Below, piece by piece: positions 6,741 to 12,381 of a DNA stretch of 12,381 nt. Within the stretch, counting starts at the first letter, position 1, and every line of letters begins with the position of its first letter. The DNA is from JAITWN01 sp964581365 (GTDB lineage: Bacteria; Pseudomonadota; Gammaproteobacteria; SZUA-140): positions 1-12,381 of the forward strand of contig CAZOOF010000054.1 of the NCBI GenBank assembly GCA_964581365.1, written 5' to 3'. The notes below the pieces were generated by a model, which saw nothing but the letters and a program-made list of their open reading frames with translations, was not told the origin of the DNA and searched no databases. The position numbers and the translations under genes were made by a program.

Positions 6741-7757
6741 TCAGTCGGCGCTCCGTCTGCTTTCCGAGGCAGATTCGACCCGGGGTTGCGCCACGGTGAA
6801 TGCATCGGCGTGGATGTTGCTGAGGCTGGCGCCGGCCAAGAAGATGCGGCGTCGGGTCTGGTCCACCATTTGCGGATGACCGCAGATGTAGGCGCGCCAG
6901 CCGGAGAGTTTGGGGTGGTCGGCGAGCGCGATGTCGGAAGCCCGTCCCGATCGGCAGTCCGTCGGTGTTTCCGGCCCCGAGATGCATGGAATGTAGCGAA
7001 ACTGCTCTCCGTGCTCTTCGGCCAGGGCACGAAGCTCGTTGCGCAGATAAAGGCCCTTGGCGTCGCGGCTGCCGTGATAAAGATAGATCGGTCCTGTGTG
7101 TCCGCTGTGCAGCGCTTCCCGCACGATGCCCCATAGCGGCGCCAGTCCGCTGCCGGTGCCGATCAGCAGCAGCGGTCGCTCGGGCTCGCCCGGCACATAA
7201 CAGCAGTCACCGACCGGCCCCTGCACGCGCAATTCATCTCCCTCGCGCAGGACTTCGTGCAGCCATCCGCTGACGCGCCCGCCGGGCAGGCGACGCACGT
7301 GCAGTTCGATTTCGCCTTCATCGAGCGCCGGGACGCTGGCGATGGAATAGCTGCGGACCAGCCCATCCTCGGCATGCACGTTCATGAACTGTCCCGCCCG
7401 GTAGATGATGGGCTCGCGCGGCGCCAGACGCAGGCGGAGTATCCCGGCGCCCAGTGGCGTCTTGGACACCACGGTGGCCGCGGTGACCGGCTTCTCGGCC
7501 TGCATGGACGCCAGTTCGAGATCGGTCTCGGGCCGGCAGACACAGGGAAGAAAGGCGCCCTGTGCCCGCTGCTCGTCATTCAGTCCGCGGCGGGCGGTTT
7601 CGCCGGGGTCGCCGGCGACTGCTCGTAGCATGCAGGTCTGACACACCCCGCCGCGACACGCATAAGGAACGGACGCGCCAACCCGGATCAGTGCATCCAG
7701 CACCGTCTCGTTTTCCTGCAACTCGTAAGCTTTTCCCTGCCAGGTGATTCGGGGCAT
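6741..7757 (-). CDS. 2Fe-2S ferredoxin-fused FAD/NAD(P)H oxidoreductase
   Basis: 338-residue electron-transfer protein with three domains. Residues 1-88 form a plant-type ferredoxin with cluster ligands Cys34, Cys39, Cys42 and Cys72 (C-x4-C-x2-C-x29-C). Residues about 92-190 form the FAD domain with RSYSIAS (135-141). The rest is the NAD(P)H domain with IGTGSGLAPLWG (199-210) and ICGHPQMV (291-298). This order is that of reductases serving aromatic-ring monooxygenases and of CDP-6-deoxyhexose reductase-like proteins. Electrons would run NAD(P)H to FAD to 2Fe-2S to a partner. The start at 7757 is chosen because AAGGA lies six bases upstream and the ferredoxin domain begins at once; an ATG 66 bases further upstream would lie inside the globin gene. 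It follows the globin stop by 17 bp, so the globin is the obvious candidate partner; no monooxygenase gene is near. Confidence 0.92.
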   Translation of the reverse strand: MPRITWQGKAYELQENETVLDALIRVGASVPYACRGGVCQTCMLRAVAGDPGETARRGLNDEQRAQGAFLPCVCRPETDLELASMQAEKPVTAATVVSKTPLGAGILRLRLAPREPIIYRAGQFMNVHAEDGLVRSYSIASVPALDEGEIELHVRRLPGGRVSGWLHEVLREGDELRVQGPVGDCCYVPGEPERPLLLIGTGSGLAPLWGIVREALHSGHTGPIYLYHGSRDAKGLYLRNELRALAEEHGEQFRYIPCISGPETPTDCRSGRASDIALADHPKLSGWRAYICGHPQMVDQTRRRIFLAGASLSNIHADAFTVAQPRVESASESRRSAD

Positions 7758-7774
7758 GGCGCGTCCTTCCTCGT

Positions 7775-8143
7775 TCAGCGTCCCAGTACGTCGTGTCGAG
7801 TGCTCTCGGCGATCGCGGCGCACTCGGCGATCAGGTCGGCCGGAACCGACAGCTCCTGCAGCGTCGCAGCGAGGTTCTCCATCACTGCGTCGAAGTGGGA
7901 GTCGTTGAGACCGCGCTGGACCAGGTGTGCATGGCCCTTGCGCATGTCTTCGCCCGAGTAGTTGTGCGGGCCGCCAAAGGCCATGGTCAGAAAGGCTTTC
8001 TGCTTCGCGGCCTGACGATCCATGTCGACGCCTTCGAAGAAGTGGGCGATACGGTCATCCGCCAGAACCTTCCTGTAGAAGATGTCCACAGCCGCGTTCA
8101 CGGCGGGTTCGCCACCCAGGCGTTCAAAGAGAGATCCGGACAT
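7775..8143 (-). CDS. Group I truncated haemoglobin (trHbN/GlbN type)
   Basis: 122-residue 2-on-2 globin, full length for group I and clearly related to cyanobacterial GlbN (LFERLGG, KQKAFLTMAFGG, MRKGHAHLV, LNDSHFDAV, VPADLIAE). Aligned on those blocks, the proximal haem ligand is His71 (F8), B10 is Tyr23, E7 Gln44 and E11 Gln48. Position E10, a histidine haem ligand in Synechocystis GlbN, is Lys47. The C-terminal histidine that GlbN uses for covalent haem attachment is not conserved. Group I proteins bind O2 and NO, and several detoxify NO by dioxygenation when a reductase recycles the haem. A perfect AGGAGG (8152-8157) stands eight bases before ATG 8143. It is the first gene of a two-gene unit with the ferredoxin-reductase. 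Family is certain; NO dioxygenase function is an inference from context. Confidence 0.95.
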   Translation of the reverse strand: MSGSLFERLGGEPAVNAAVDIFYRKVLADDRIAHFFEGVDMDRQAAKQKAFLTMAFGGPHNYSGEDMRKGHAHLVQRGLNDSHFDAVMENLAATLQELSVPADLIAECAAIAESTRHDVLGR

Positions 8144-8175
8144 CGTTTTTTCCTCCTTGGTGTGTAGTGCAACTA

Positions 8176-8198
8176 AAGTGGTAACTGGGATGCATCAT
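8176..8198 (-). promoter_or_regulatory. Possible NsrR site overlapping the globin promoter
   Basis: The minus-strand half-site ATGATGCATCC matches 8 of 11 positions of the NsrR half-site AAGATGCATTT. After one base a weaker second half, AGTTACCACTT, matches 6 of 11 of AAATGCATCTT. It starts inside the -10 hexamer, a sensible place for a NO-relieved repressor. The match is imperfect, and the core GATGCATC is itself a palindrome that could serve another regulator. Confidence 0.3.
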
Positions 8199-8222
8199 AT
8201 ACGTTAATGTCTGTCCGAACAA
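8194..8222 (-). promoter_or_regulatory. Promoter of the globin-reductase unit
   Basis: Minus-strand -10 TATGAT (8194-8199) and -35 TTGTTC (8217-8222) are 17 bp apart. The -10 is strong and the -35 poor, as often seen with regulated promoters. The start would fall near 8187, giving a leader of about 45 bases ending in the AGGAGG. Confidence 0.55.
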
Positions 8223-8305
8223 CGGGTTATTGTCGAGCGATCTGCTGGGGAATTACTTGCGTAGTGGCGGAAAGCGGTTGACGCAAAAAGCGTTTTTTTC
8301 TGTCT

Positions 8306-8330
8306 CCACACGTATGTGGTCGCATGCGAC
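8306..8330. repeat. Two abutting small palindromes between the transporter and globin genes
   Basis: CCACA-CGTA-TGTGG (8306-8319) shares one base with the perfect 12-bp palindrome GTCGCATGCGAC (8319-8330). A run of seven T (plus strand) lies just to the left at 8293-8299. No gene or promoter claims the sites. They could be protein-binding dyads or mRNA-end hairpins of the transporter transcript. Confidence 0.4.
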
Positions 8331-8360
8331 ATTTTGCCGCAGTCGGGCCGCGGCGAAGCA

Positions 8361-8403
8361 AGGCCTGACGGGCGGCCGGCGTTCCCGCGCTCAGCTCAGG
8401 CCT
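8361..8403 (-). terminator. Inverted repeat at the 3' end of the transporter gene
   Basis: AGGCCTGA (8361-8368) and TCAGGCCT (8396-8403) are perfect inverted copies around a GC-rich 27-base loop, in which CGGG and CCCG can extend the stem. The right arm includes the TGA stop of the transporter gene. No U-tract follows on the minus strand, so it may be a transcript-end hairpin rather than an intrinsic terminator. Confidence 0.35.
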
Positions 8404-10120
8404 GGGCCGATTTCCCGGATGGAGGATCCGCCTGCGCGGCAGCGGGTTGGTCGAGGACGATCGGGTCCTGGGCGACCGGGTTCCCGGCCGAGGGGATCGG
8501 ATCAGGCAAAGGTTTCTCCGCATCGGGATCCGGATCCGTCGCCTGCCTGGCCGGGTCTTTCTGGGCGGTTTTCAGATAGTGACAGACCCGCCAGACGTGA
8601 TGGCCGGATCGTTCCAGGCGACGGAAGGTGTCGGTCACGCGCAGCGCGCGGGCCGCGCTGTCGGGGCCGGTATCCTGCAGCACGCCGTGTCTGATGCGGC
8701 GCGCTAGGGCTGACAGCGCGGCTGCGTCCGCCGCCATGTGCTCCAGCCAGTCGCTGTCGCTCCGGGTGAAGCCCTCGAGCGCAAGCGCCAGGATCTGGCG
8801 GTTCTGCGCCAGCGCCTCTCCGTACACCGGGTTGTCCAGCTCGCCGCGCACCTGGTCCAGTTCCAGCAGGCGTTCACGGAAGCGCAGCAGATGATCGATC
8901 GCGTGCAGCTGGGCGATGCGGCGGGTGGCAAAATCCTCATCGCCGGGGGGCGGGATCCGGCTGACGAAGTCGAAGCAGCGGTCCAGGGCTTCGCGGGTCT
9001 GCTTCAAGGTCTCCTGCAGATCCTCGGGATGCGCTCCGCCGAGGATCGTGCCGTAGCAGTTGAACAGACGCTGCGCGATCAGGTCCAGGGCGCGCTGGGA
9101 AGCATCCAGCGCCAGCGTGGGGATCGCCAGCAGACTCGAATCCAGATGCTGGGTCGCGACATCTCCGCGCTCGGGCAGCAGGCGTTCGACGAAACGGGCA
9201 AAGCGCTCGCTGAACGGAAGCACCAGCACGACCCCGACCGCAATGAAAAGCGTGTGGAACGCAGCCAGCACGATCGCGCCCGGCGCGAGCTCGGCATGGG
9301 TGGCGAAGGCGTTGACGATGAAGGTGTACAGTGGCAGCAGGGCAATGGCAAACAGTCCGGCGATCAGATTGAACAGGATGTGGGCCATCGCGGTCCGCTT
9401 GGCATGAACCGTTGCGCCGATCGACACCAGCAGGCTGGTCAGGGTGGTGCCGATGGAGGCGCCGATCACCATCGCCGTGGCCTGGTCGAAGCTGATCGCC
9501 TCGGTGTGCAGCGCGGTGAGGGTCATGGCGATCGCCGCGGTGGACGACTGCAGGACGGCGGTGAGGGCGATGCCGATCAGCATGATGAAGAACCGGGCGC
9601 CGATTCCGCCCACCGGCAGATCCGCCAGACTGAACACATCCGACAGACCGCGCATGCCCTGCTGCAGAGTATCCAGCCCGACGAAGAGCACGCCGAAGCC
9701 GGCCAGCGCCATGCCCAGATTGGCCCAGCGCTCGCGCGCCAGCAGCCGGAGCAGGGCGCCGATGCCGATCAGCGGCAGCGTATAGAAACCCAGGCTGATC
9801 TTGAGTCCGAGGCCGGCCACGATCCAGCCGGTTGCCGTGTTGCCCAGGCTGGCGCCGATTACCACTCCGATCGCCTGGGCGAACGGAATGAGCCCCGCGC
9901 TGACAAAGCCGATCAGGGTGACGGTGGTGGCGGTGGATGATTGCGCCAGGGCCGTGATCAAGGCGCCCGAAGCGAATGCGCGCCGCGGCGTGCCGGTGAA
10001 GCGCGCCAGCGCCTGCTGCAGCGCCGGCCCGGCAAAAGCCACCAGGCCGCCGGAGAACAGCATCATGCCAACGAGAAACAGGCCAATACCACCGATCAGG
10101 GGAAAAAGGATGTCGAGCAT
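8396..10120 (-). CDS. Na/Pi cotransporter family protein with PhoU-like domain
   Basis: 574-residue membrane protein of the NptA/Na-Pi cotransporter II family. Two homologous membrane repeats occupy about residues 1-310, each with the Q-S-S-T motif of the transport site: residues 60-63 (AQSSTATT) and 191-194 (LQSSTAAI). Glycine-rich partners IGASLGNTATGW (88-99) and IGASIGTTLTSL (219-230) follow. Residues about 335-525 are helical and charged and resemble PhoU repeats, as in many bacterial members. The last 50 residues form a Pro/Asp-rich, probably disordered tail. Eukaryotic relatives take up phosphate with Na+; in bacteria uptake has been shown for some, and a PhoU-domain member in E. coli (YjbB) promotes phosphate efflux, so direction is open. 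ATG 10120 begins MLDILFPLIGGIGLFLVGM, a usual family start; the ribosome binding site is weak. Confidence 0.93.
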   Translation of the reverse strand: MLDILFPLIGGIGLFLVGMMLFSGGLVAFAGPALQQALARFTGTPRRAFASGALITALAQSSTATTVTLIGFVSAGLIPFAQAIGVVIGASLGNTATGWIVAGLGLKISLGFYTLPLIGIGALLRLLARERWANLGMALAGFGVLFVGLDTLQQGMRGLSDVFSLADLPVGGIGARFFIMLIGIALTAVLQSSTAAIAMTLTALHTEAISFDQATAMVIGASIGTTLTSLLVSIGATVHAKRTAMAHILFNLIAGLFAIALLPLYTFIVNAFATHAELAPGAIVLAAFHTLFIAVGVVLVLPFSERFARFVERLLPERGDVATQHLDSSLLAIPTLALDASQRALDLIAQRLFNCYGTILGGAHPEDLQETLKQTREALDRCFDFVSRIPPPGDEDFATRRIAQLHAIDHLLRFRERLLELDQVRGELDNPVYGEALAQNRQILALALEGFTRSDSDWLEHMAADAAALSALARRIRHGVLQDTGPDSAARALRVTDTFRRLERSGHHVWRVCHYLKTAQKDPARQATDPDPDAEKPLPDPIPSAGNPVAQDPIVLDQPAAAQADPPSGKSAQA

Positions 10121-10151
10121 AGGGATGGTCGGGATCCGCCTTCATAGCCAG

Positions 10152-10173
10152 CGAGGGTCCCGGTCGACCCTCG
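10152..10173 (-). repeat. Hairpin in the transporter leader
   Basis: CGAGGGTC (10152-10159) and GACCCTCG (10166-10173) are perfect inverted copies around a 6-base loop CCGGTC. A GGCC-bounded GC-rich element follows to the right (10175-10189). In the minus-strand transcript this stable hairpin would sit about 30 bases before the transporter start codon. Confidence 0.5.
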
Positions 10174-10212
10174 AGGCCTCCGGGGGGCCGTTGGTCTGGC
10201 GAGCGTTCGCGG

Positions 10213-10224
10213 GACGGTACCGTC
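10213..10224. promoter_or_regulatory. Perfect palindrome GACGGTACCGTC, candidate operator
   Basis: A 12-bp perfect dyad begins one base past the candidate -10 hexamer of the minus-strand transporter promoter, so it would cover the transcription start. Position suggests a repressor site. I do not recognise the regulator. Confidence 0.35.
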
Positions 10225-10225
10225 G

Positions 10226-10231
10226 ATTCTA
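10226..10231 (-). promoter_or_regulatory. Candidate -10 element of the transporter gene
   Basis: Minus-strand TAGAAT is five of six to consensus. No matching -35 hexamer lies at 16-18 bp, so an activator or a weak promoter would have to be assumed. No convincing promoter for the plus-strand HlyD gene was found in the same intergenic region. Confidence 0.3.
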
Positions 10232-10331
10232 GCGCAATATCGCCGCATAAAGGATCAGCCCTGATGCCGGCACGCAGGCACAGGGGCAAGGCACGCGTGA
10301 GTGCGGTCCGATATGTTAGGATTCGGTCGCC

Positions 10332-11414
10332 ATGAACGAATCCAGAAAACGAAGGTGGGGCCGACGCAGGTTCGTGCTCCTTCTGCTCGCTGTCGCGACG
10401 GTGCTGGCGGTTTCCTGGTCGATGTATGGCACGGAGGACTCGGATGTCGCGATCGCCAGCGGCAACGGGCGCATCGAGGCGGTGGAGATCGATGTCGCGG
10501 CCAGGGCGGCCGGGCGCATCGAGGAGATTCTGGTGCGGGAAGGCGAGTTCGTCACCGCTGACCAGGTGCTGGCACGGATGGATACGCGGGCGCTGGATGC
10601 CCAGTTGCGGCAGGCGGAGGCCGAAGTTCAGCGCGCTGAAGACGCGGTGGCGACGGCGCGCAGTCAGCTTGCGCTGCGCGAAAGCGAACACGCCGCGGCC
10701 GAGGCGACAGTCGGCCTGCGCGAAACCGAGCTCGAGGCCGCCCGCCGGCGCGCGGCGCGCACGGTGGAGTTGTCCCAGCGCGGCGCGGTATCCGAGCAGG
10801 ACGCCGATGATGCCCGCACCGCGGTGGACAGCGCCCGGGCCGGACTCAGCGCTGCCCGCGCGCAGGTTTCCGCCGCCGCGGCCGCCATCACCGCTGCCAG
10901 GGCCCAGGTGAACGGTGCCGCCTCGGCGCAGCGCGCCGCGCAGGCGGCAGTTGCTCGGGTGCAGGCGGAGATCGATGATGCCGTGCTCGTTGCTCCCCGC
11001 GATGGCCGGGTGCAGTATCTCGTGGCGCAGCAGGGCGAGGTCATCGGTGCCGGTGGACGCGTCCTCAATCTCGTCGACCTGAGCGACGTCTATATCAGCT
11101 TCTTTCTCCCCACCGCGATCGCGGGCCGCATTGCTCTCGGCAGCGAGGCGCGCATCATCCTCGATGCCGCGCCGCAATATGTGATCCCTGCCAGCATTTC
11201 ATTCGTCGCGGATGTGGCGCAGTTTACGCCGCGGACGGTCGAGACGCGCGCCGAGCGCGAGAAGCTGATGTTCCGCGTTCGGGCGCGGATTCCGCCCGAC
11301 CTGTTGCGCCAGCATATCCTTCAGGTCAAGACCGGTCTGCCGGGCGTGGCCTACGTCCGCGTCGACGGCGGACAGCCCTGGCCCGCCGAACTCGAGGTCC
11401 GGTTGCCGCAATGA
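10332..11414 (+). CDS. HlyD-family periplasmic adaptor (membrane fusion protein), YhiI-like
   Basis: 360-residue adaptor that would link an inner-membrane ABC exporter to an outer-membrane channel. A basic N-terminus (RKRRWGRRR) and one hydrophobic helix (residues about 13-31) anchor it in the inner membrane. The first biotinyl-lipoyl half (GRIEAVEIDVAARAAGRIEEILVREGEFV) is followed by a long Ala-rich coiled-coil hairpin (about 85-215), then the second lipoyl half (DDAVLVAPRDGRVQYLVAQQGEV) and a beta-barrel region (YISFFLPTAIAGRIALGSEARI). AGGA lies ten bases before ATG 10332. The stop codon overlaps the next start (ATGA, 11411-11414). This pairing with an RbbA-like gene matches the E. coli yhiI-rbbA-yhhJ arrangement, so a permease gene probably follows beyond the window. 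The exported substrate is unknown. Confidence 0.92.
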   Translation: MNESRKRRWGRRRFVLLLLAVATVLAVSWSMYGTEDSDVAIASGNGRIEAVEIDVAARAAGRIEEILVREGEFVTADQVLARMDTRALDAQLRQAEAEVQRAEDAVATARSQLALRESEHAAAEATVGLRETELEAARRRAARTVELSQRGAVSEQDADDARTAVDSARAGLSAARAQVSAAAAAITAARAQVNGAASAQRAAQAAVARVQAEIDDAVLVAPRDGRVQYLVAQQGEVIGAGGRVLNLVDLSDVYISFFLPTAIAGRIALGSEARIILDAAPQYVIPASISFVADVAQFTPRTVETRAEREKLMFRVRARIPPDLLRQHILQVKTGLPGVAYVRVDGGQPWPAELEVRLPQ

Positions 11415-12381
11415 GCACCGAGCGGCCGGAGATGCGTCCGCCCGTTGTGTCGATGAGTGATGTTTCTCTCCGCTACGGGAACACCGTGGCGCTCGACGGC
11501 GTCTCGCTCGAGTTTCCCGCCGGTTGCCTGGTTGGCCTGATCGGTCCGGACGGGGTCGGGAAATCCAGCCTGCTGTCCCTGATCGCGGGGGCGCGCGCGC
11601 TTCAGAGTGGCCGCATCGAGGTGCTGGGCGGCGATATCGCCGATGGCAGACACCGGCGAGCCCTGTGGTCGAGCATCGCCTACATGCCGCAGGGTCTGGG
11701 CCGAAATCTGTACGCGACGCTTTCGGTGCGTGAAAACGTCGACTTCTTCGGCCGTCTCTTCGGCCACGACCGCGCCGAACGCAACCGCCGCATCGATGCC
11801 CTGCTCGAGGCGACCGGGCTGGCGCCGTTCGCCGATCGCGCGGCCGCCAAGCTGTCAGGCGGCATGAAGCAGAAGCTGGGCCTGTGCTGCGCGCTGATTC
11901 ACGATCCCGACCTGCTGATCCTCGATGAGCCGACCACCGGCGTCGACCCGCTGTCGAGACGCCAGTTCTGGGACCTCATCGCGCGGATTCGCAGCCAGCG
12001 CCCCGGCATGAGCGTGCTGGTGGCGACGGCCTACATGGAGGAGGCGGCGCGTTTCGACTGGCTAGCCGCCATGAGCGCGGGGCGTGTGCTCGATGCCGGA
12101 ACGCCGGCCGATTTCCTGCTGCGCACCCATGCTTCCGATCTGGATGAGGCATTCATCGATCTATTGCCCGAGGAGCAGCGCGGTAGCCATGTCCCGGTGC
12201 AGGTGCGGCCTCGAAGCGAAACGGACGGGGATATCGCGATCGAGGCGCGTGATCTGACGCGACGCTTCGGCGATTTCGTCGCCGTCGATCGCGTCAGCTT
12301 CCGCATCGGCCGCGGCGAGATATTCGGCTTCCTCGGCTCGAACGGCTGCGGCAAGACCACCACGATGAAGATGCTGACCGG
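11411..12381 (+). CDS. RbbA/YhiH-like tandem ABC ATPase-permease, N-terminal part
   Basis: First 323 complete codons of a protein cut by the right edge. Nucleotide-binding domain 1 has Walker A GPDGVGKSS (residues 45-53), Q-loop Gln94 (YMPQG), signature LSGGM (148-152), Walker B LLILDE (168-173) and a D-loop (GVDP). The switch histidine is replaced by Ala207 in ATAYMEEA. A second domain begins near residue 276 with Walker A GSNGCGKTT (309-317), so this is a fused pair of ATPases. E. coli RbbA (YhiH, about 911 residues) has this layout followed by an ABC-2-type permease, and its domain 1 wording (GPDGVGKSSLLSLIAGAR, VATAYMEEA) is nearly the same. RbbA has been described both as ribosome-associated ATPase and as transporter component; overlap with the HlyD gene favours transport here. 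The permease part is not in view. Confidence 0.92.
   Translation, partial: MSTERPEMRPPVVSMSDVSLRYGNTVALDGVSLEFPAGCLVGLIGPDGVGKSSLLSLIAGARALQSGRIEVLGGDIADGRHRRALWSSIAYMPQGLGRNLYATLSVRENVDFFGRLFGHDRAERNRRIDALLEATGLAPFADRAAAKLSGGMKQKLGLCCALIHDPDLLILDEPTTGVDPLSRRQFWDLIARIRSQRPGMSVLVATAYMEEAARFDWLAAMSAGRVLDAGTPADFLLRTHASDLDEAFIDLLPEEQRGSHVPVQVRPRSETDGDIAIEARDLTRRFGDFVAVDRVSFRIGRGEIFGFLGSNGCGKTTTMKMLT

Noticed and set aside
7758..7823. Upstream ATG adding 22 residues to the reductase
   Set aside because: It lies inside the globin gene, while the inner ATG at 7757 has a good ribosome binding site and starts the ferredoxin domain directly.
8282..8299. ACGC-AAAAA-GCGT followed by seven T as a plus-strand terminator
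   Set aside because: The stem is only four base pairs and no plus-strand gene lies upstream; on the minus strand the T-run is on the wrong side.
8937..11177. Very long minus-strand open frame of 746 codons across the transporter and HlyD genes
   Set aside because: Its translation is low-complexity Arg/Gly/His-rich and has no family resemblance. It runs antisense to the HlyD gene and out of frame through the transporter gene.

Overview
The window is a GC-rich chromosomal segment, most likely from a gammaproteobacterium. The evidence for that is a LexA of gammaproteobacterial type whose operators match CTGT-N8-ACAG, and an HlyD-family adaptor next to an RbbA-like tandem ABC ATPase. The genus cannot be fixed from the sequence. 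Every gene from the left edge to about 10.1 kb lies on the minus strand. The last two genes lie on the plus strand, diverging from a 211-bp intergenic region. No rRNA, tRNA, insertion sequence or CRISPR array was seen.

Positions 1-4240 (minus) hold a complete SOS mutagenesis cassette in the order lexA-imuA-imuB-dnaE2; dnaE2 runs off the left edge. lexA and imuA overlap by 4 bp, and imuB and dnaE2 by 17 bp. Two CTGT-N8-ACAG-type LexA boxes lie on the lexA promoter and beside its start codon, so the cassette should be autoregulated and DNA-damage inducible. ImuA, ImuB (a Y-family relative without catalytic acids) and DnaE2 together form the error-prone translesion mutasome.

Positions 4274-6610 (minus) hold a VOC/glyoxalase-fold metalloprotein, a pirin-family cupin and a Gdt1/TMEM165 (UPF0016) manganese exporter. 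Ahead of the exporter lies a recognisable yybP-ykoY manganese riboswitch, with its own promoter upstream and a possible expression-platform stem next to the ribosome binding site.

Positions 6741-8222 (minus) hold a two-gene unit: a group I truncated haemoglobin followed 17 bp later by an oxidoreductase with an N-terminal 2Fe-2S ferredoxin domain and FAD and NAD(P)H domains. It looks like a two-piece counterpart of flavohaemoglobin. The globin has Lys at the E10 position, a residue that serves as a haem ligand in some algal truncated haemoglobins. Its promoter carries a partial NsrR-like sequence.

Positions 8396-10120 (minus) encode a Na/Pi-cotransporter-family protein with a PhoU-like C-terminus. 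A perfect 12-bp palindrome lies at its presumed transcription start. Positions 10332-12381 (plus) encode an HlyD-like periplasmic adaptor overlapping by 4 bp an RbbA/YhiH-like tandem ABC ATPase that is cut by the right edge.

The most interesting points are the globin/reductase module, the riboswitch-controlled manganese exporter and the doubly operated SOS mutasome. None of the individual gene families is new.
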